NCBI RefSeq assembly: GCF_013394775.1
Contig: NZ_JABXYT010000001.1
Span: 2,425,564-2,489,563 of the forward strand
DNA from: Oribacterium sp. oral taxon 102
GTDB lineage: Bacteria > Bacillota > Clostridia > Lachnospirales > Lachnospiraceae
Direction of reading: 5' to 3'
DNA length: 64,000 nt
Shown here piece after piece: positions 52,533-62,758 of the stretch. The notes beneath the pieces were generated by a model. The model saw nothing but the letters and a program-made list of their open reading frames with translations, was not told the DNA's origin and ran no database searches. The position numbers and the translations under genes were made by a program. Each line of letters starts with the position of its first letter. Within the stretch, counting starts at the first letter, position 1.

Positions 52533-53773
52533 TTGAAAAGAAAAATGTCGCTGAGCTACTTCCTGCAGATTACAATCTCCGTAAGGATTTAAGGCCCGGC
52601 GATCCGGAATATGAAAAGCTGAAACGCTCGATCGAGCAGTTCGGATATGTGGAACCCGTCATCTGGAATGCCACTACTGGTCGCGTGGTTGGCGGGCATC
52701 AGCGCTTAAAGGTTCTCCAGGACATGGGCATGACGGAAGTTGACTGCGTCGTTGTAGAGCTTGATGAGGAACACGAAAAGGCACTGAATGTTGCGCTCAA
52801 TAAAATCAGCGGCGAATGGGACAACGACAAATTGGCACTGTTAATCGCAGACCTGCAAGGTGCTGACTTCGACGTCTCTCTCACTGGTTTTGAGCCCGCC
52901 GAGCTGGACGACCTTTTTAAAGAGGATGTGAAGGATGGCATCAAGGAAGATGATTTTGATGTCGATGCCGAGCTTGCAAAACCTACCATAACTAAGTCCG
53001 GTGACCTCTGGTGCCTTGGTCCGCACAGACTTCTCTGTGGCGACAGCACAAAGCCTGAAAGCTATGAGCTCTTGATGGCTGGCAAGAAAGCAAACCTGGT
53101 GGTCACGGATCCTCCTTACAATGTGAACTATGAAGGCTCCGCTGGTAAGATCCAGAATGACAACATGGATAATGACTCCTTCTATCAGTTCTTGCTGGAC
53201 GCCTTCACTAATATGGAAGCAGTCATGGCCGATGACGCATCCATCTATGTGTTCCATGCAGATACAGAAGGCCTGAATTTTAGAAAAGCGTTCTCTGATG
53301 CAGGCTTCTATCTTTCCGGCTGTTGCATCTGGAAAAAGCCCTCCCTGGTGCTGGGCCGTTCACCATATCAATGGCAGCATGAGCCTTGCCTCTTTGGCTG
53401 GAAGAAAAATGGCAAGCATCAATGGTACTCCGGTCGCAGGGAAACCACGATCTGGGAATTTGAAAAGCCTAAGAAAAATGCTGATCACCCAACCATGAAG
53501 CCGGTAGCATTGATTGCCTACCCGATCATGAATTCAAGTCTTACAAACTGCATCGTGCTTGATCCCTTCGGAGGCTCCGGCAGCACGCTGATCGCCTGCG
53601 AACAGACCGGCCGCATCTGCCACACAATTGAATTAGATGAGAAATATGCAGACGTCATCGTGAAGCGCTACATCGAGCAGGTAGGTACTTCCGATGGCGT
53701 TTCTGTTATCCGTGATGGTCTGACTTACCAATACGATGAAGTCGCTATCTCCGAAGAATCCATGCAGGCATAA
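52526..53773 (+). CDS. ParB-like domain / DNA methyltransferase fusion
   Basis: A 415-aa protein. An N-terminal ParB/Srx-like domain (LLPADYNLRKDL; VVGGHQRLKVLQDM; LDEEHEKALNVALNKISGEW) occupies ~130 aa. A beta-class N4/N6 methyltransferase follows, with motif IV VVTDPPYNVNYEG near residue 194 and motif I VLDPFGGSGSTLIACE near 345. Such fusions are common phage orphan methylases that protect phage DNA or affect packaging. Intact. Confidence 0.9.
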   Translation: MLIEKKNVAELLPADYNLRKDLRPGDPEYEKLKRSIEQFGYVEPVIWNATTGRVVGGHQRLKVLQDMGMTEVDCVVVELDEEHEKALNVALNKISGEWDNDKLALLIADLQGADFDVSLTGFEPAELDDLFKEDVKDGIKEDDFDVDAELAKPTITKSGDLWCLGPHRLLCGDSTKPESYELLMAGKKANLVVTDPPYNVNYEGSAGKIQNDNMDNDSFYQFLLDAFTNMEAVMADDASIYVFHADTEGLNFRKAFSDAGFYLSGCCIWKKPSLVLGRSPYQWQHEPCLFGWKKNGKHQWYSGRRETTIWEFEKPKKNADHPTMKPVALIAYPIMNSSLTNCIVLDPFGGSGSTLIACEQTGRICHTIELDEKYADVIVKRYIEQVGTSDGVSVIRDGLTYQYDEVAISEESMQA

Positions 53774-53806
53774 TACACACGATTTACTGCTATTTTCCGG
53801 CGGATC

Positions 53807-53875
53807 TTTGGTACATATATTCGCTCTGAATCGCTTGATAATATGTGTCTTCAGAGTGATATATGTACTACCAAA
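53807..53875 (+). promoter_or_regulatory. Stem-loop leader repeat, copy 1
   Basis: TTTGGTACATATAT (53807-53820) pairs with ATATATGTACTACCAAA (53859-53875), and CTCTGAA pairs with TTCAGAG inside, giving a ~20-bp stem around AT-rich loop sequence. It ends ten bases before the GGAGG of the next gene. Almost the same module occurs at 54845-54913, and a related half at 58224-58270. Confidence 0.75.
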
Positions 53876-53893
53876 ACAAAGGAGGATTCCACT

Positions 53894-54604
53894 ATGGAGA
53901 TCAGATTTAACGTAACAAGAAGCGCCAGAAAAGAGCTGGTAGGAATTATTTCACAGGTAACCGGATGCAAGCAAGTTTATAAGGGAATGCCAAGCGCCGC
54001 CTACAAGGTTGCAGACATTACCATCAGCAAGGATGGCACCGTAAGCTACGACGAGCGAACAGAGGAAAGCACCATCAAGGCAATCCTTGAACAGACTGCT
54101 ACTGCAGGTTTTACCGCAGAGTTAGATGAGGCACCGGCCACTGAAACACCAGAAGCACCCGTCTCTGCAGAAGCAGACATTTCAGCGGCTGCAAAGGACA
54201 CTGGCCTGGTGATTTCCTTCCCGGCTGACACGGTTAACCTGGAAAACCTGCGAAAGCTTCTGGAGAGCAAGTCAGACCTCATCAAGAAGGCCCTGGAGGT
54301 TGAAGCCTTCCCGATTGAGGAACACGACGATCAGGTCAGCTTTCCTTGGTGGCCTAGTATGCCGGACTTCGATGCCATCACCGCCTACACTGCTTTCCTT
54401 TCTGCCCTTTGCAAGATGAGTAAGGAACAGAAGCGTATCACAGCAAAGGCAAAGCCGATAGATAACGAAAAATACGCCTTCCGCTGCTTTCTTCTCCGCC
54501 TCGGCTTCATCGGAGACGAATACAAGCAAAGCCGCAGGATCCTCTGCCGATACCTTTGCGGCAACAGCTCCTACGCAGGAGGTGAAGGCCTTGTTATTCG
54601 CTAA
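53894..54604 (+). CDS. Conserved phage protein, virulence-related annotation type
   Basis: A 236-aa protein from the ATG at 53894 behind AAAGGAGG. N-terminal small domain MEIRFNVTRSARKELVGIIS, an Ala/Glu/Pro linker, then ISFPADTVNLENLRKLLESK and SFPWWPSMPDFDAITAYTAF, ending in a basic helical region. Often annotated as virulence-related in Clostridial prophages, but no reaction is known. Its 3' end overlaps the DUF4314 gene start. Confidence 0.65.
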   Translation: MEIRFNVTRSARKELVGIISQVTGCKQVYKGMPSAAYKVADITISKDGTVSYDERTEESTIKAILEQTATAGFTAELDEAPATETPEAPVSAEADISAAAKDTGLVISFPADTVNLENLRKLLESKSDLIKKALEVEAFPIEEHDDQVSFPWWPSMPDFDAITAYTAFLSALCKMSKEQKRITAKAKPIDNEKYAFRCFLLRLGFIGDEYKQSRRILCRYLCGNSSYAGGEGLVIR

Positions 54605-54809
54605 CAGAGCGCAGGTTGAACGCCTGCGCCTCCGCTATCCCATCGGTACCAGAGTGGAGCTTGTAGAGATGGACGATGCTCAGGCACCGCCCATCGGCAC
54701 CCAGGGAACGGTAACCGGTGTGGATGATACCGGCAGCCTCCTGGTGGACTGAGATAATGGTTCTGGACTCAATGTAATCTACGGTGTTGATCGTGTGAAG
54801 AAGCTGTAA
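54591..54809 (+). pseudogene. DUF4314 protein with in-frame TGA
   Basis: A TTG at 54591 behind GCAGGAGGTGAAGG starts LFANRAQVERLRLRYPIGTR and VELVEMDDAQAPPIGTQGTV, the DUF4314 (SH3-like) pattern. TGA at 54750-54752 replaces the conserved Trp in DWDNGSGLNVIYGVDRVKKL, then the frame stays open to 54809. A single G-to-A change explains it. Other stops in this window are TAG as well as TGA, so recoding is unlikely. Confidence 0.75.
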
Positions 54810-54844
54810 TATACACAGTTTTCTCCTCCATATAGCAGCCGATC

Positions 54845-54913
54845 TTTGGTACATATATTGTCCGTAATCAGCTTGCTATTATGTGTTTTCAGAGTGATAT
54901 ATGTACTACCAAA
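54845..54913 (+). promoter_or_regulatory. Stem-loop leader repeat, copy 2
   Basis: Same outer arms as copy 1 (TTTGGTACATATAT at 54845-54858 and ATATATGTACTACCAAA at 54897-54913). The inner arms no longer pair well, so the outer stem is the conserved part. It precedes AAGGAGG and the gene at 54936. Confidence 0.75.
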
Positions 54914-54935
54914 AGAAAACAAGGAGGCACACACC

Positions 54936-55250
54936 ATGATGAACATTTTTGAAGAAGCTTACAGAGGAATCCAGGAAGCAAAAAAGGCTTACGCCACAGC
55001 AACTAACACGGCTGAGCAGGATGCAGCAAGAGCCATTTACAAGCAGGCAACCGCAAAGCTTGATGGCTTAAGCAACACAGAGCAGCGCATCTGGAGCGCT
55101 TATGAAACCGCCAAGGACTGCGGCAACGAGTACATCGACCTGAACGACACCATCCGCGATGACGAAGTCGAAGGCCTGGTGGCCTGCATGAAGAAATACG
55201 GCATTGAAGCCTTCACCTTCTCTTCCACCTGGAGTGGAGCTAGCATATAA
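54936..55250 (+). pseudogene. Small phage protein, 3' end cut by IS3
   Basis: A ~104-aa helical acidic protein (MMNIFEEAYRGIQEAKKAYA; GNEYIDLNDTIRDDEVEGLV), open from 54936 to a stop at 55250, three bases before the left end of the IS3 element. The last residues (TWSGASI) are probably not original. Function unknown. Confidence 0.5.
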
Positions 55251-55320
55251 ATAGTACAAAATAAGAATGACCTTTTCCTGATAAATCATGTACCATGAAA
55301 GAACAGGAGGGAAAAGAGTC

Positions 55321-55614
55321 ATGGCAAAAGGAACGGTATATACCCAACAATTCAAGGAGGATGCAGTTCGCTACAAAAAGGAGCATCCGGAACTATCTTA
55401 CCAGGCAGCAGCCAGTAATCTCAATGTCAGTATTTCTGCGTTAAAGTCCTGGATCAAGAAGGCAAAGGAGAACGATGGTGAGGTCCCAACCCGCGGAGCC
55501 GGCAATTATTCCAGCGACGAGGCAAAGGAAATCGCCAGGCTTCAGCGAGAATTACGAGATACAAAGGACGCACTTGAAGTATTAAAAAAAGCCATCGGTA
55601 TCCTGGGAAACTGA
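55321..55614 (+). CDS. IS3-family transposase OrfA
   Basis: A 97-aa HTH_Tnp_1 protein: YTQQFKEDAVRYKKEHPELS, SISALKSWIKKAKEN, and a leucine-zipper end LQRELRDTKDALEVLKKAIG. It binds the IS ends and normally fuses to OrfB by a -1 frameshift. Start at 55321 behind AGGAGGGAAAAG. Confidence 0.88.
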   Translation: MAKGTVYTQQFKEDAVRYKKEHPELSYQAAASNLNVSISALKSWIKKAKENDGEVPTRGAGNYSSDEAKEIARLQRELRDTKDALEVLKKAIGILGN

Positions 55615-55646
55615 CACTGGCCATATATACAGCAACTGCTGAATAC

Positions 55647-56530
55647 GTGGAGGAAGTTCATCAATTTCCGGTGAAACACCGGGTCTCTGTCAGCGGGATA
55701 CTGAAATATCTGGGTGTTTCACGATCCGGTTATGCTTCCTGGAAGAAGCGTGTCCCTTCCGACACAGAGAAGCGTCGAGAAGCGATGAAACAAAAAATCC
55801 AGAGAATATATGATAAATCCCATCAAAACTACGGGGCACCCAAAATCACGGTGCAGCTTCATAAAGATGGTGAATCCATTTCCGAGCGGACTGTGGGCAC
55901 CTACATGCATCAGATGGGTATCAAGGCTCAATGGATAAAACCATATACCCGGACAACCATAGATTCTGACTTCAGTACAAAATTAAAAAATATACTGCAG
56001 CAGCAATTTAATCCGGCAGAGCCAAATGCTGTATGGGTTTCCGATATCACTTATATTGTTACTGTGATTGGTTTTGTGTACCTGACTAGTATTATGGATC
56101 TGTTTTCACGGAAAATCATCGCCTGGGTCCTCAGCACGACCCTGGAAGCGCAGCATGTTGTCGACTGTGTCAATCTGGCAAAGCAAAAGCGTCATGTTGA
56201 CAAACCGCTTGTATTTCACAATGATCGCGGATCACAGTATGTTTCGGATGCTTTCAAAGATGCAACTGCAAGCTTATTAATAGTTATTCCCCAAAGGGAT
56301 ATCCTTGGGATAACGCATGCATCGAATCGTTCCATGCACTCATTAAGAGAGAATGGATCAATCGATTTGTGATACTTGATTATCAACATGCTTATCGTCT
56401 TGTATTTGAGTATATTGAAACTTTCTATAATACAGTGAGGCTCCATAGTCATTGTGATTACTGCTCACCGGGTCAGTATGAGGAGCAATACCTGGAGAAA
56501 CTGGAGGAGTCTCTCAAGCTCGTAAGCTGA
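55647..56530 (+). pseudogene. IS3-family transposase OrfB, frameshifted
   Basis: HTH_21 region (SGILKYLGVSRSGYASWKKR), a linker (GAPKITVQLHKDGESISERT), and an rve core with NAVWVSDITYIVTVIGFVYL and FHNDRGSQYVSDAF. A shift near 56280 moves the remainder (SYSPKGYPWDNACIESFHAL, then TFYNTVRLHSHCDY) to another frame ending at 56530. So the DDE triad is split and the copy is inactive unless the shift is a sequencing error. Confidence 0.85.
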
Positions 56531-56730
56531 GAGATAATCCGGTGTGTAAGTCACTGATACAGAGCATTTGAAACTGTTAATGCTGTTTAGCGGGAATTAT
56601 TGTACTCATACACCAACCGGAATGACAGTCTGATCTGTGACTGTCATGAAGGGCGGTAGGATAAACAGCGGAGTATCAGCGAAAAAGGTTATTTTTAACT
56701 TGTACTTTTTCTTGACATAGGACCAGTGCT

Positions 56731-56942
56731 CATCTTCCTGCTGGTCGGAATCGCAAACGTCCTAGATGTGCAGATCATCGGTACCGGCAGTGTGCTTCGT
56801 ACCAGCCGTGATCTTTTTCTACATTTCCAATGAGGGTGTAAGCCTTCTTGAAAATGCAGCGCATCTCGGCCTTCCAGTACCGGAGAAAATCAAAACCGTT
56901 TTAGAACAGCTCCATGACAGAGCAAAAAGTGAGGAAAAATAA
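56731..56942 (+). pseudogene. Phage holin, C-terminal fragment, frameshifted
   Basis: VLIFLLVGIANVLDVQIIGT is a membrane segment, then after a one-base shift near 56806 the frame reads AVIFFYISNEGVSLLENAAH and LGLPVPEKIKTVLEQLHDRA, the tail of the toxin-secretion/phage-lysis holin family. The N-terminal half is missing. It directly precedes the amidase gene by one base, the standard lysis-cassette order. Confidence 0.75.
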
Positions 56943-56943
56943 A

Positions 56944-57772
56944 ATGGCTTATACAACCAGCTCCCTGGTATCCTATACCAATCTCAGTCCGAATCATTCC
57001 GGACAGAGAACCCATTCCATCGACCGCATCACGCCACACTGCGTGGTCGGTCAGTTATCAGCTGAGAGCATCTGCGGATGCTTTACCGGCCCTTCTCGTC
57101 AGGCTTCCTGCAACTATGGCATCGGCACTGACGGACGCATCTCCTTATGTGTTGAAGAGAAAAACCGCAGCTGGTGCTCCTCTTCTAATGCCAATGACCA
57201 AAGAGCCATCACCATCGAATGTGCCTCTGACATGTCGGAGCCTTATGCGATGAATGATAAAGTCTACGCTTCCCTTATCTCGCTCTGCACCGACATCTGC
57301 AAGCGTAATGGCAAGAAGAAGCTTTTATGGTTTGGGGATAAGAACAAGGCCCTGAATTATACACCAAAGTCCGATGAGATGGTGATCACTGTCCACAGAT
57401 GGTTTGCCAACAAATCCTGCCCCGGCAACTGGCTCTATGCCCGTCTCGGTGATCTGGCCGCAAAGGTTACTGCAAATCTTGATGGAAATACTTCTCCTGC
57501 CACAGATCATCTTTATCGTGTACAGGTTGGAGCTTATAAGAGCAAGGCCAATGCTGACAACATGATGGCAAAGCTCAAGGCTGCCGGTTTTGATGCTTTC
57601 ATCACAACAGAATCAGGTGCCTCTGTTTCACACGCTCAAATCCATTGATGAAATCGCACGTGAAGTCATCCGTGGCGACTGGGGCAATGGCGCTGACAGA
57701 AGAAACCGCCTTATCTCTGCCGGATATGATTATGCGGCTGTGCAGGCAAAAGTAAATGAATTACTGGGATAA
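56944..57772 (+). pseudogene. N-acetylmuramoyl-L-alanine amidase (endolysin) with SPOR and CW_7-like repeats, frameshifted
   Basis: The N-terminal amidase_2 domain reads ITPHCVVGQLSAESICGCF, GIGTDGRISLCVEEKNRSWC, and the late zinc ligands in VTVHRWFANKSCPGNWL, ~175 aa. A SPOR-like domain (LYRVQVGAYKSKANADNMMA) follows. Then the frame shifts near 57640 and a CW_7/CPL-7-type cell-wall binding repeat (KSIDEIAREVIRGDWGNGAD) runs to 57772. The catalytic domain is open to 57648. It cuts peptidoglycan for lysis. A strong terminator follows. Confidence 0.82.
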
Positions 57773-57778
57773 CCATCA

Positions 57779-57822
57779 GGGTCTATGAGGATTTGCGTCC
57801 TTATAGACCCTTTTTCTTTTTG
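57779..57822 (+). terminator. Terminator after the endolysin gene
   Basis: GGGTCTAT-GAGGA pairs with TCCTTATAGACCC around TTTGCG, followed by a T-rich run of 12. Confidence 0.85.
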
Positions 57823-57826
57823 TCTG

Positions 57827-57917
57827 CAAGGTGTATCAATGGTACTTTCCTAACTTTTCTATAGACCTATTTTTATAGCCTATAGAGAAGTTTATACATA
57901 GACCTTGATGTACCTTG
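57827..57917. repeat. 91-bp imperfect palindrome, copy 2 (inverted)
   Basis: The reverse complement aligns end-to-end with 48981-49071, including AATGACAAGG at its start and CATTGATACACCTTG at its end, with a dozen or so differences. The two copies thus flank 49.1-57.8 kb as inverted repeats. See copy 1. Confidence 0.8.
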
Positions 57918-57925
57918 TCATTTTT

Positions 57926-57975
57926 ATCCGCTCAAATCCATCACGAATCTCCAGTGGAAAGTGAAGAACTAAAAC
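57926..57975 (+). promoter_or_regulatory. Repeated leader motif, copy 3
   Basis: ATCCGCTCAAATCCATCACG and ATCTCCAGTGGAAAGTG, ~30 bases before the gene at 57990; same arrangement as copies 1 and 2. Confidence 0.6.
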
Positions 57976-57989
57976 TGGAGGTACTTTTC

Positions 57990-58226
57990 ATGCAGGAAGA
58001 AACAAAAGCAGTATTACAGGCAACGGATATCGCTTCTCATCTAAAGGCCGCACCGATATCATCCATCGAAATTCAACAGGATTACGACTACTTCATGGCC
58101 CAAAGAGCCAGCGAAGCGCTGCTCTCCGCTGGACTTATTTCCTTGGTGGAATTCAACAAATTGACGCAGCTAAACCGCGATACATTCTCTCCGATGTTCG
58201 TCGAGATTATGCCCAGAATCACTTGA
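57990..58226 (+). CDS. SHOCT-like small phage protein (78 aa)
   Basis: ATG at 57990 behind CTGGAGGTAC. A short N-terminus is followed by SIEIQQDYDYFMAQRASEAL and LLSAGLISLVEFNKLTQLNR, a SHOCT-like helical hairpin found just upstream of serine recombinases in Clostridial prophages and conjugative elements. It may be a recombination-directionality or accessory factor, by position only. Confidence 0.65.
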   Translation: MQEETKAVLQATDIASHLKAAPISSIEIQQDYDYFMAQRASEALLSAGLISLVEFNKLTQLNRDTFSPMFVEIMPRIT

Positions 58227-58270
58227 TATATGTGGCCTTTAGAGTGATGTATATACACTGACAAAGGAGG
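58224..58270 (+). promoter_or_regulatory. Partial third copy of the leader repeat before the recombinase
   Basis: GATATATGTGGCCTTTAGAG, then TGATGTATATACACTGACAA and AGGAGG match the right half of the modules at 53.8 and 54.8 kb. The left outer arm is missing or lost in the end of the SHOCT-like gene. Confidence 0.55.
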
Positions 58271-58279
58271 TGAATCACC

Positions 58280-59836
58280 ACGAAGAAGGTAACCAAAATA
58301 GATAAAATCCAACCTTCACAGACTTCGAAGAAGCTTCGCGTGGCTGCTTACTGCCGCGTTTCCACAGATTCTGATGCACAGCTCGAAAGTCTGGATGCAC
58401 AGAAAGAGCACTATAAAAACTACATCACCTCCCGTGATGACTGGACCTTTGCAGGGCTCTACTTTGACGAAGGTATCACCGGCACCAAGGCGGATAAAAG
58501 GCCAATGCTCCTGCGACTAATCGAAGATTGTAAAGCAAAAAAAATTGACTTTGTAATCACCAAGTCCATCAGCCGCCTCTCCCGAAATACTACAGACTGC
58601 TTGGAGATAGTAAGAACGCTTCTGTCACTGGATATTCCGATCTATTTCGAGAAGGAAAATATCAACACCGGCTCGATGGAAAGTGAACTGTTTCTTTCCA
58701 TCCTAAGCTCTATGGCCGAAGGCGAATCTGCTTCGATTTCCGAAAATAACAAGTGGAGTATTAAGAAACGCTTCCTGGATGGAACCTATAAGCTCGGCTA
58801 TATGCCTTACGGCTACTGCTGGAAGGATGGAGAAATCCTGGTGAATCCTGAGCAGGCTGAAATTGTAAAGCGCATCTTTCGAGAGCTTCTTTCCGGGAAA
58901 GGCACGGAGGCCATTGCCAAGGAGCTGAACCAGAAACAGGTTCCAACCAAGAAGGGCGGCCGCTGGACCTCTACCAGCATTCGCGACATCATCAGGAATG
59001 AAAAATACACCGGTGACTGCATTTTCCAGAAAACCTATACCGACAGCAATTTTAATCGCCACAAGAACGACAGCCACCTCGATCAGTACTATGTGCCAGA
59101 TCACCACGAAGCAATTATCAGCCATGAGGATTTTGAAGCCGCAGCAGCCTTGATTGAACAACGGGCAAGTGAGAAAGGCATCAAGAAGGGAAATGCTAAG
59201 TATCAACAGCGCTATGCCTTTTCCAGCAAGATTATCTGCGCCGAATGCGGGAATACCTTCCGTAGGAGAATCCATTCCAGCACCTACGGGAAATACGCAG
59301 CCTGGGTGTGCAACACTCACCTGGAAGACACCAGCAGGTGCTCTATGCTTTATATCCGTGATGATGATTTGAAGCTGGCATTTACCACGATGATCAATAA
59401 GCTGGTCTACTGCCACAAGCTGGTCTTGAAGCCTTATTTGAAAGCGCTACAGGAAAACAGCGGAGATGCATCGCTTCTGAATATCCAGCAATTAGAAATA
59501 TTGCTGGAGCAGAACACTGAACAGCGGGAAACCCTACATAAGCTGATGGGACAGGGCTACATTGACCAGATTCTTTATACCCAGGAAAATAATGCCCTTC
59601 TCTCCCAGGCTGGCGAATATAGGAACAAAATTGAGCTCCTAAATCGCTCCCAATCACTGGATGCCACAAAGGTATACGAGACGGAGCGCCTGCTACACTT
59701 CTGCGAACATGGGGAAATGCAGCTGGAATACAGTGAAGAATTATTTGAACTATTCGTGGATCACATTGAGGTTTACAGCCGCCAGAAAATCGGCTTTGCA
59801 CTTCATTGTGGTCTTATTTTGAAGGAGATGATTTGA
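58280..59836 (+). CDS. Large serine recombinase 1 (start codon ACG or GTG)
   Basis: A ~518-aa recombinase if read from codon ACG at 58280, which stands where an ATG would be expected behind AGGAGG with nine-base spacing; the next start is GTG at 58340 (498 aa). The catalytic Ser is S28 in [11 protein letters not shown], followed by FVITKSISRLSRNTTDCLEI, the recombinase domain, a zinc-ribbon CAECGNTFRRRIHS with a partner Cys pair, and a coiled coil. It would integrate or excise the element. With GTG the Ser is only eight residues in, so function may be impaired. Confidence 0.85.
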   Translation, partial: TKKVTKIDKIQPSQTSKKLRVAAYCRVSTDSDAQLESLDAQKEHYKNYITSRDDWTFAGLYFDEGITGTKADKRPMLLRLIEDCKAKKIDFVITKSISRLSRNTTDCLEIVRTLLSLDIPIYFEKENINTGSMESELFLSILSSMAEGESASISENNKWSIKKRFLDGTYKLGYMPYGYCWKDGEILVNPEQAEIVKRIFRELLSGKGTEAIAKELNQKQVPTKKGGRWTSTSIRDIIRNEKYTGDCIFQKTYTDSNFNRHKNDSHLDQYYVPDHHEAIISHEDFEAAAALIEQRASEKGIKKGNAKYQQRYAFSSKIICAECGNTFRRRIHSSTYGKYAAWVCNTHLEDTSRCSMLYIRDDDLKLAFTTMINKLVYCHKLVLKPYLKALQENSGDASLLNIQQLEILLEQNTEQRETLHKLMGQGYIDQILYTQENNALLSQAGEYRNKIELLNRSQSLDATKVYETERLLHFCEHGEMQLEYSEELFELFVDHIEVYSRQKIGFALHCGLILKEMI

Positions 59837-60251
59837 TGGGACACACACCCTACGGTTACCGAATCGAGAATGGCAAGGCAGTGATAGATGAAGCTGCTGC
59901 CTTTCAGGTTCGAGACCTTTACAAGAATTATTTAAGCGGTCTATCCCTCACCAATGCTGCAAAGGAAGCCGGGCTCAACCTACTCCATTCTGGTGCCAAG
60001 CGCATGATGCTAAACAGGCATTACCTCGGAGATGACTTCTACCCGGCCATCATTGATCCGGCATCCTTCAATGCCGTCAGTACGGAGCTTAGCAAGCGCT
60101 CTGCGCAGCTCGGACGGAGCAACCACTATATTGCACCAATCATAAAAAGGCCACCTACCGCCTTTCGACTTGGTGACATTACAGAGAATTATGAAAATCC
60201 GGTCAGGCAGGCAGAATACCTATACAGCCTGATAGAAAGTGAGGTCAAATA

Positions 60252-60252
<1 letters not shown>
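59836..60252 (+). CDS. Recombinase-domain protein without catalytic domain (138 aa)
   Basis: ATG at 59836 overlaps the previous TGA. It begins [20 protein letters not shown], the start of the Recombinase (PF07508-type) domain, and has a [20 protein letters not shown] segment. The N-terminal serine catalytic domain and the zinc ribbon are absent. Such short partners are regularly found between two full serine recombinases in this type of cluster, suggesting an accessory DNA-binding role. It overlaps the next gene's start by one base. Confidence 0.8.
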
Positions 60253-61816
<1,564 letters not shown>

Positions 61817-61834
61817 TCCCATAGATGTACGAAA

Positions 61835-61867
61835 CCCTCTCGACCAATGGGCCGGGAGGGCTTTTTT
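61835..61867. terminator. Terminator at the element end
   Basis: CCCTCTCG pairs with CGGGAGGG around a loop, followed by seven T. It separates the recombinase cluster from the convergent Abi-like gene. Confidence 0.8.
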
Positions 61868-61871
61868 GTCA

Positions 61872-62758
61872 TTAACAGTTTACACCTTTTCTAAAGCACC
61901 ACAACAGACAATCCTCAACATACCTTAAGAGAAGAAGTGCATCTTCCTTACTTGCCACATCCTCATGATGAGTTCCAAGTCCTGACATTACACTATACAT
62001 TGTCTGAAATAGCCTAAATCTATTAGCCCCCTTTTTATTATCGATCCAATATGTATATATTTTCTTAATTGACGTCAATTGTGCTCCATTATCAATTATA
62101 CTTTCGCCCGTTGCCGCAAGTATCCCTTTCACATAATCTCCATTAATCGTATCCAACTTTTTAAAGAAATTCTCTAACAAAGATCTGCAGTTTTCTATAC
62201 AGCTGACATATTGCCCTGATCCAAAATTTGTAATTGCTTCATCATACAGAATCACTAAATCAGGATGATGCATTTCGAGCATAGAATGTAAATATGAAAT
62301 ATCTGTATTCCGCTGCTGAACCCCCTCCGTTGAAGGAATAAGTGAATAATATTTTAATTCATAACCATAGTCTTTTTCTGTCGTTATTTGCAATTCATAT
62401 CCAATTACGCCAAGATAATTAGATAATAAATTATACTGTTTATCATCAATATCATGAATTCCATCGAGAATTAAATTTAAAAATCGAAGTAAACCTTCTT
62501 CGTTAGATTCGATTTTTTCGCAAATAGACAGACAAACATATTCAGGATTATAGTCATCATTATTATTCTGGTATCCTCTGTTATACCAATAAGGGCTTAA
62601 TTTATTTTTGTAGTCGTCCCAAAAAGCGGATAGACCAGCCTTCTTCAGCAATACTCTCCATCATCATTATTATCAATTTGGCGCCTTATAAATTTTCCAA
62701 AAATACTATATATATTTGAACGTGCTATTCGTTCTTTTGTATCAAAAACATTATTCAA
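61872..62758 (-). pseudogene. Abi_C-like abortive infection protein, N-terminus frameshifted
   Basis: From 62651 a 259-aa frame contains SAFWDDYKNKLSPYWYNRGY and a C-terminal Abi_C-type module: EMHHPDLVILYDEAITNFGS, YVSCIENCRSLLENFFKKLD and MYSVMSGLGTHHEDVASKED. Upstream, a TTG at 62758 overlapping the NUDIX stop starts MNNVFDTKERIARSNIYSIF but meets a TGA; joining the two needs one base. Abi_C-domain proteins are linked to abortive phage defence. The large open part may still be translated from 62651. Confidence 0.65.

Larger units (their letters stand above)
55253..56607 (+). mobile_element. IS3-family insertion sequence inside the prophage
   Basis: Left end AGTACAAAATAAGAATG at 55253. The right end near 56607 reads on the complement AGTACAATAATTCCCG, an imperfect match. 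It contains orfA and a frameshifted orfB, ~1.35 kb in total. It sits exactly at the junction where the phage late genes (large terminase to tail) are missing, so it probably took part in their deletion. Confidence 0.75.

Noticed and set aside
54591..54809. UGA recoding (Trp or selenocysteine) in the prophage
   Set aside because: No SECIS-like hairpin was evident just downstream and other genes use TGA as a normal stop, so a nonsense mutation is simpler.
53802..54930. CRISPR array or iteron cluster
   Set aside because: Only two full copies a kilobase apart, each before a gene; no regularly spaced repeats.
58703..59416. 237-codon minus-strand frame inside recombinase 1
   Set aside because: Antisense shadow of a well-supported gene.
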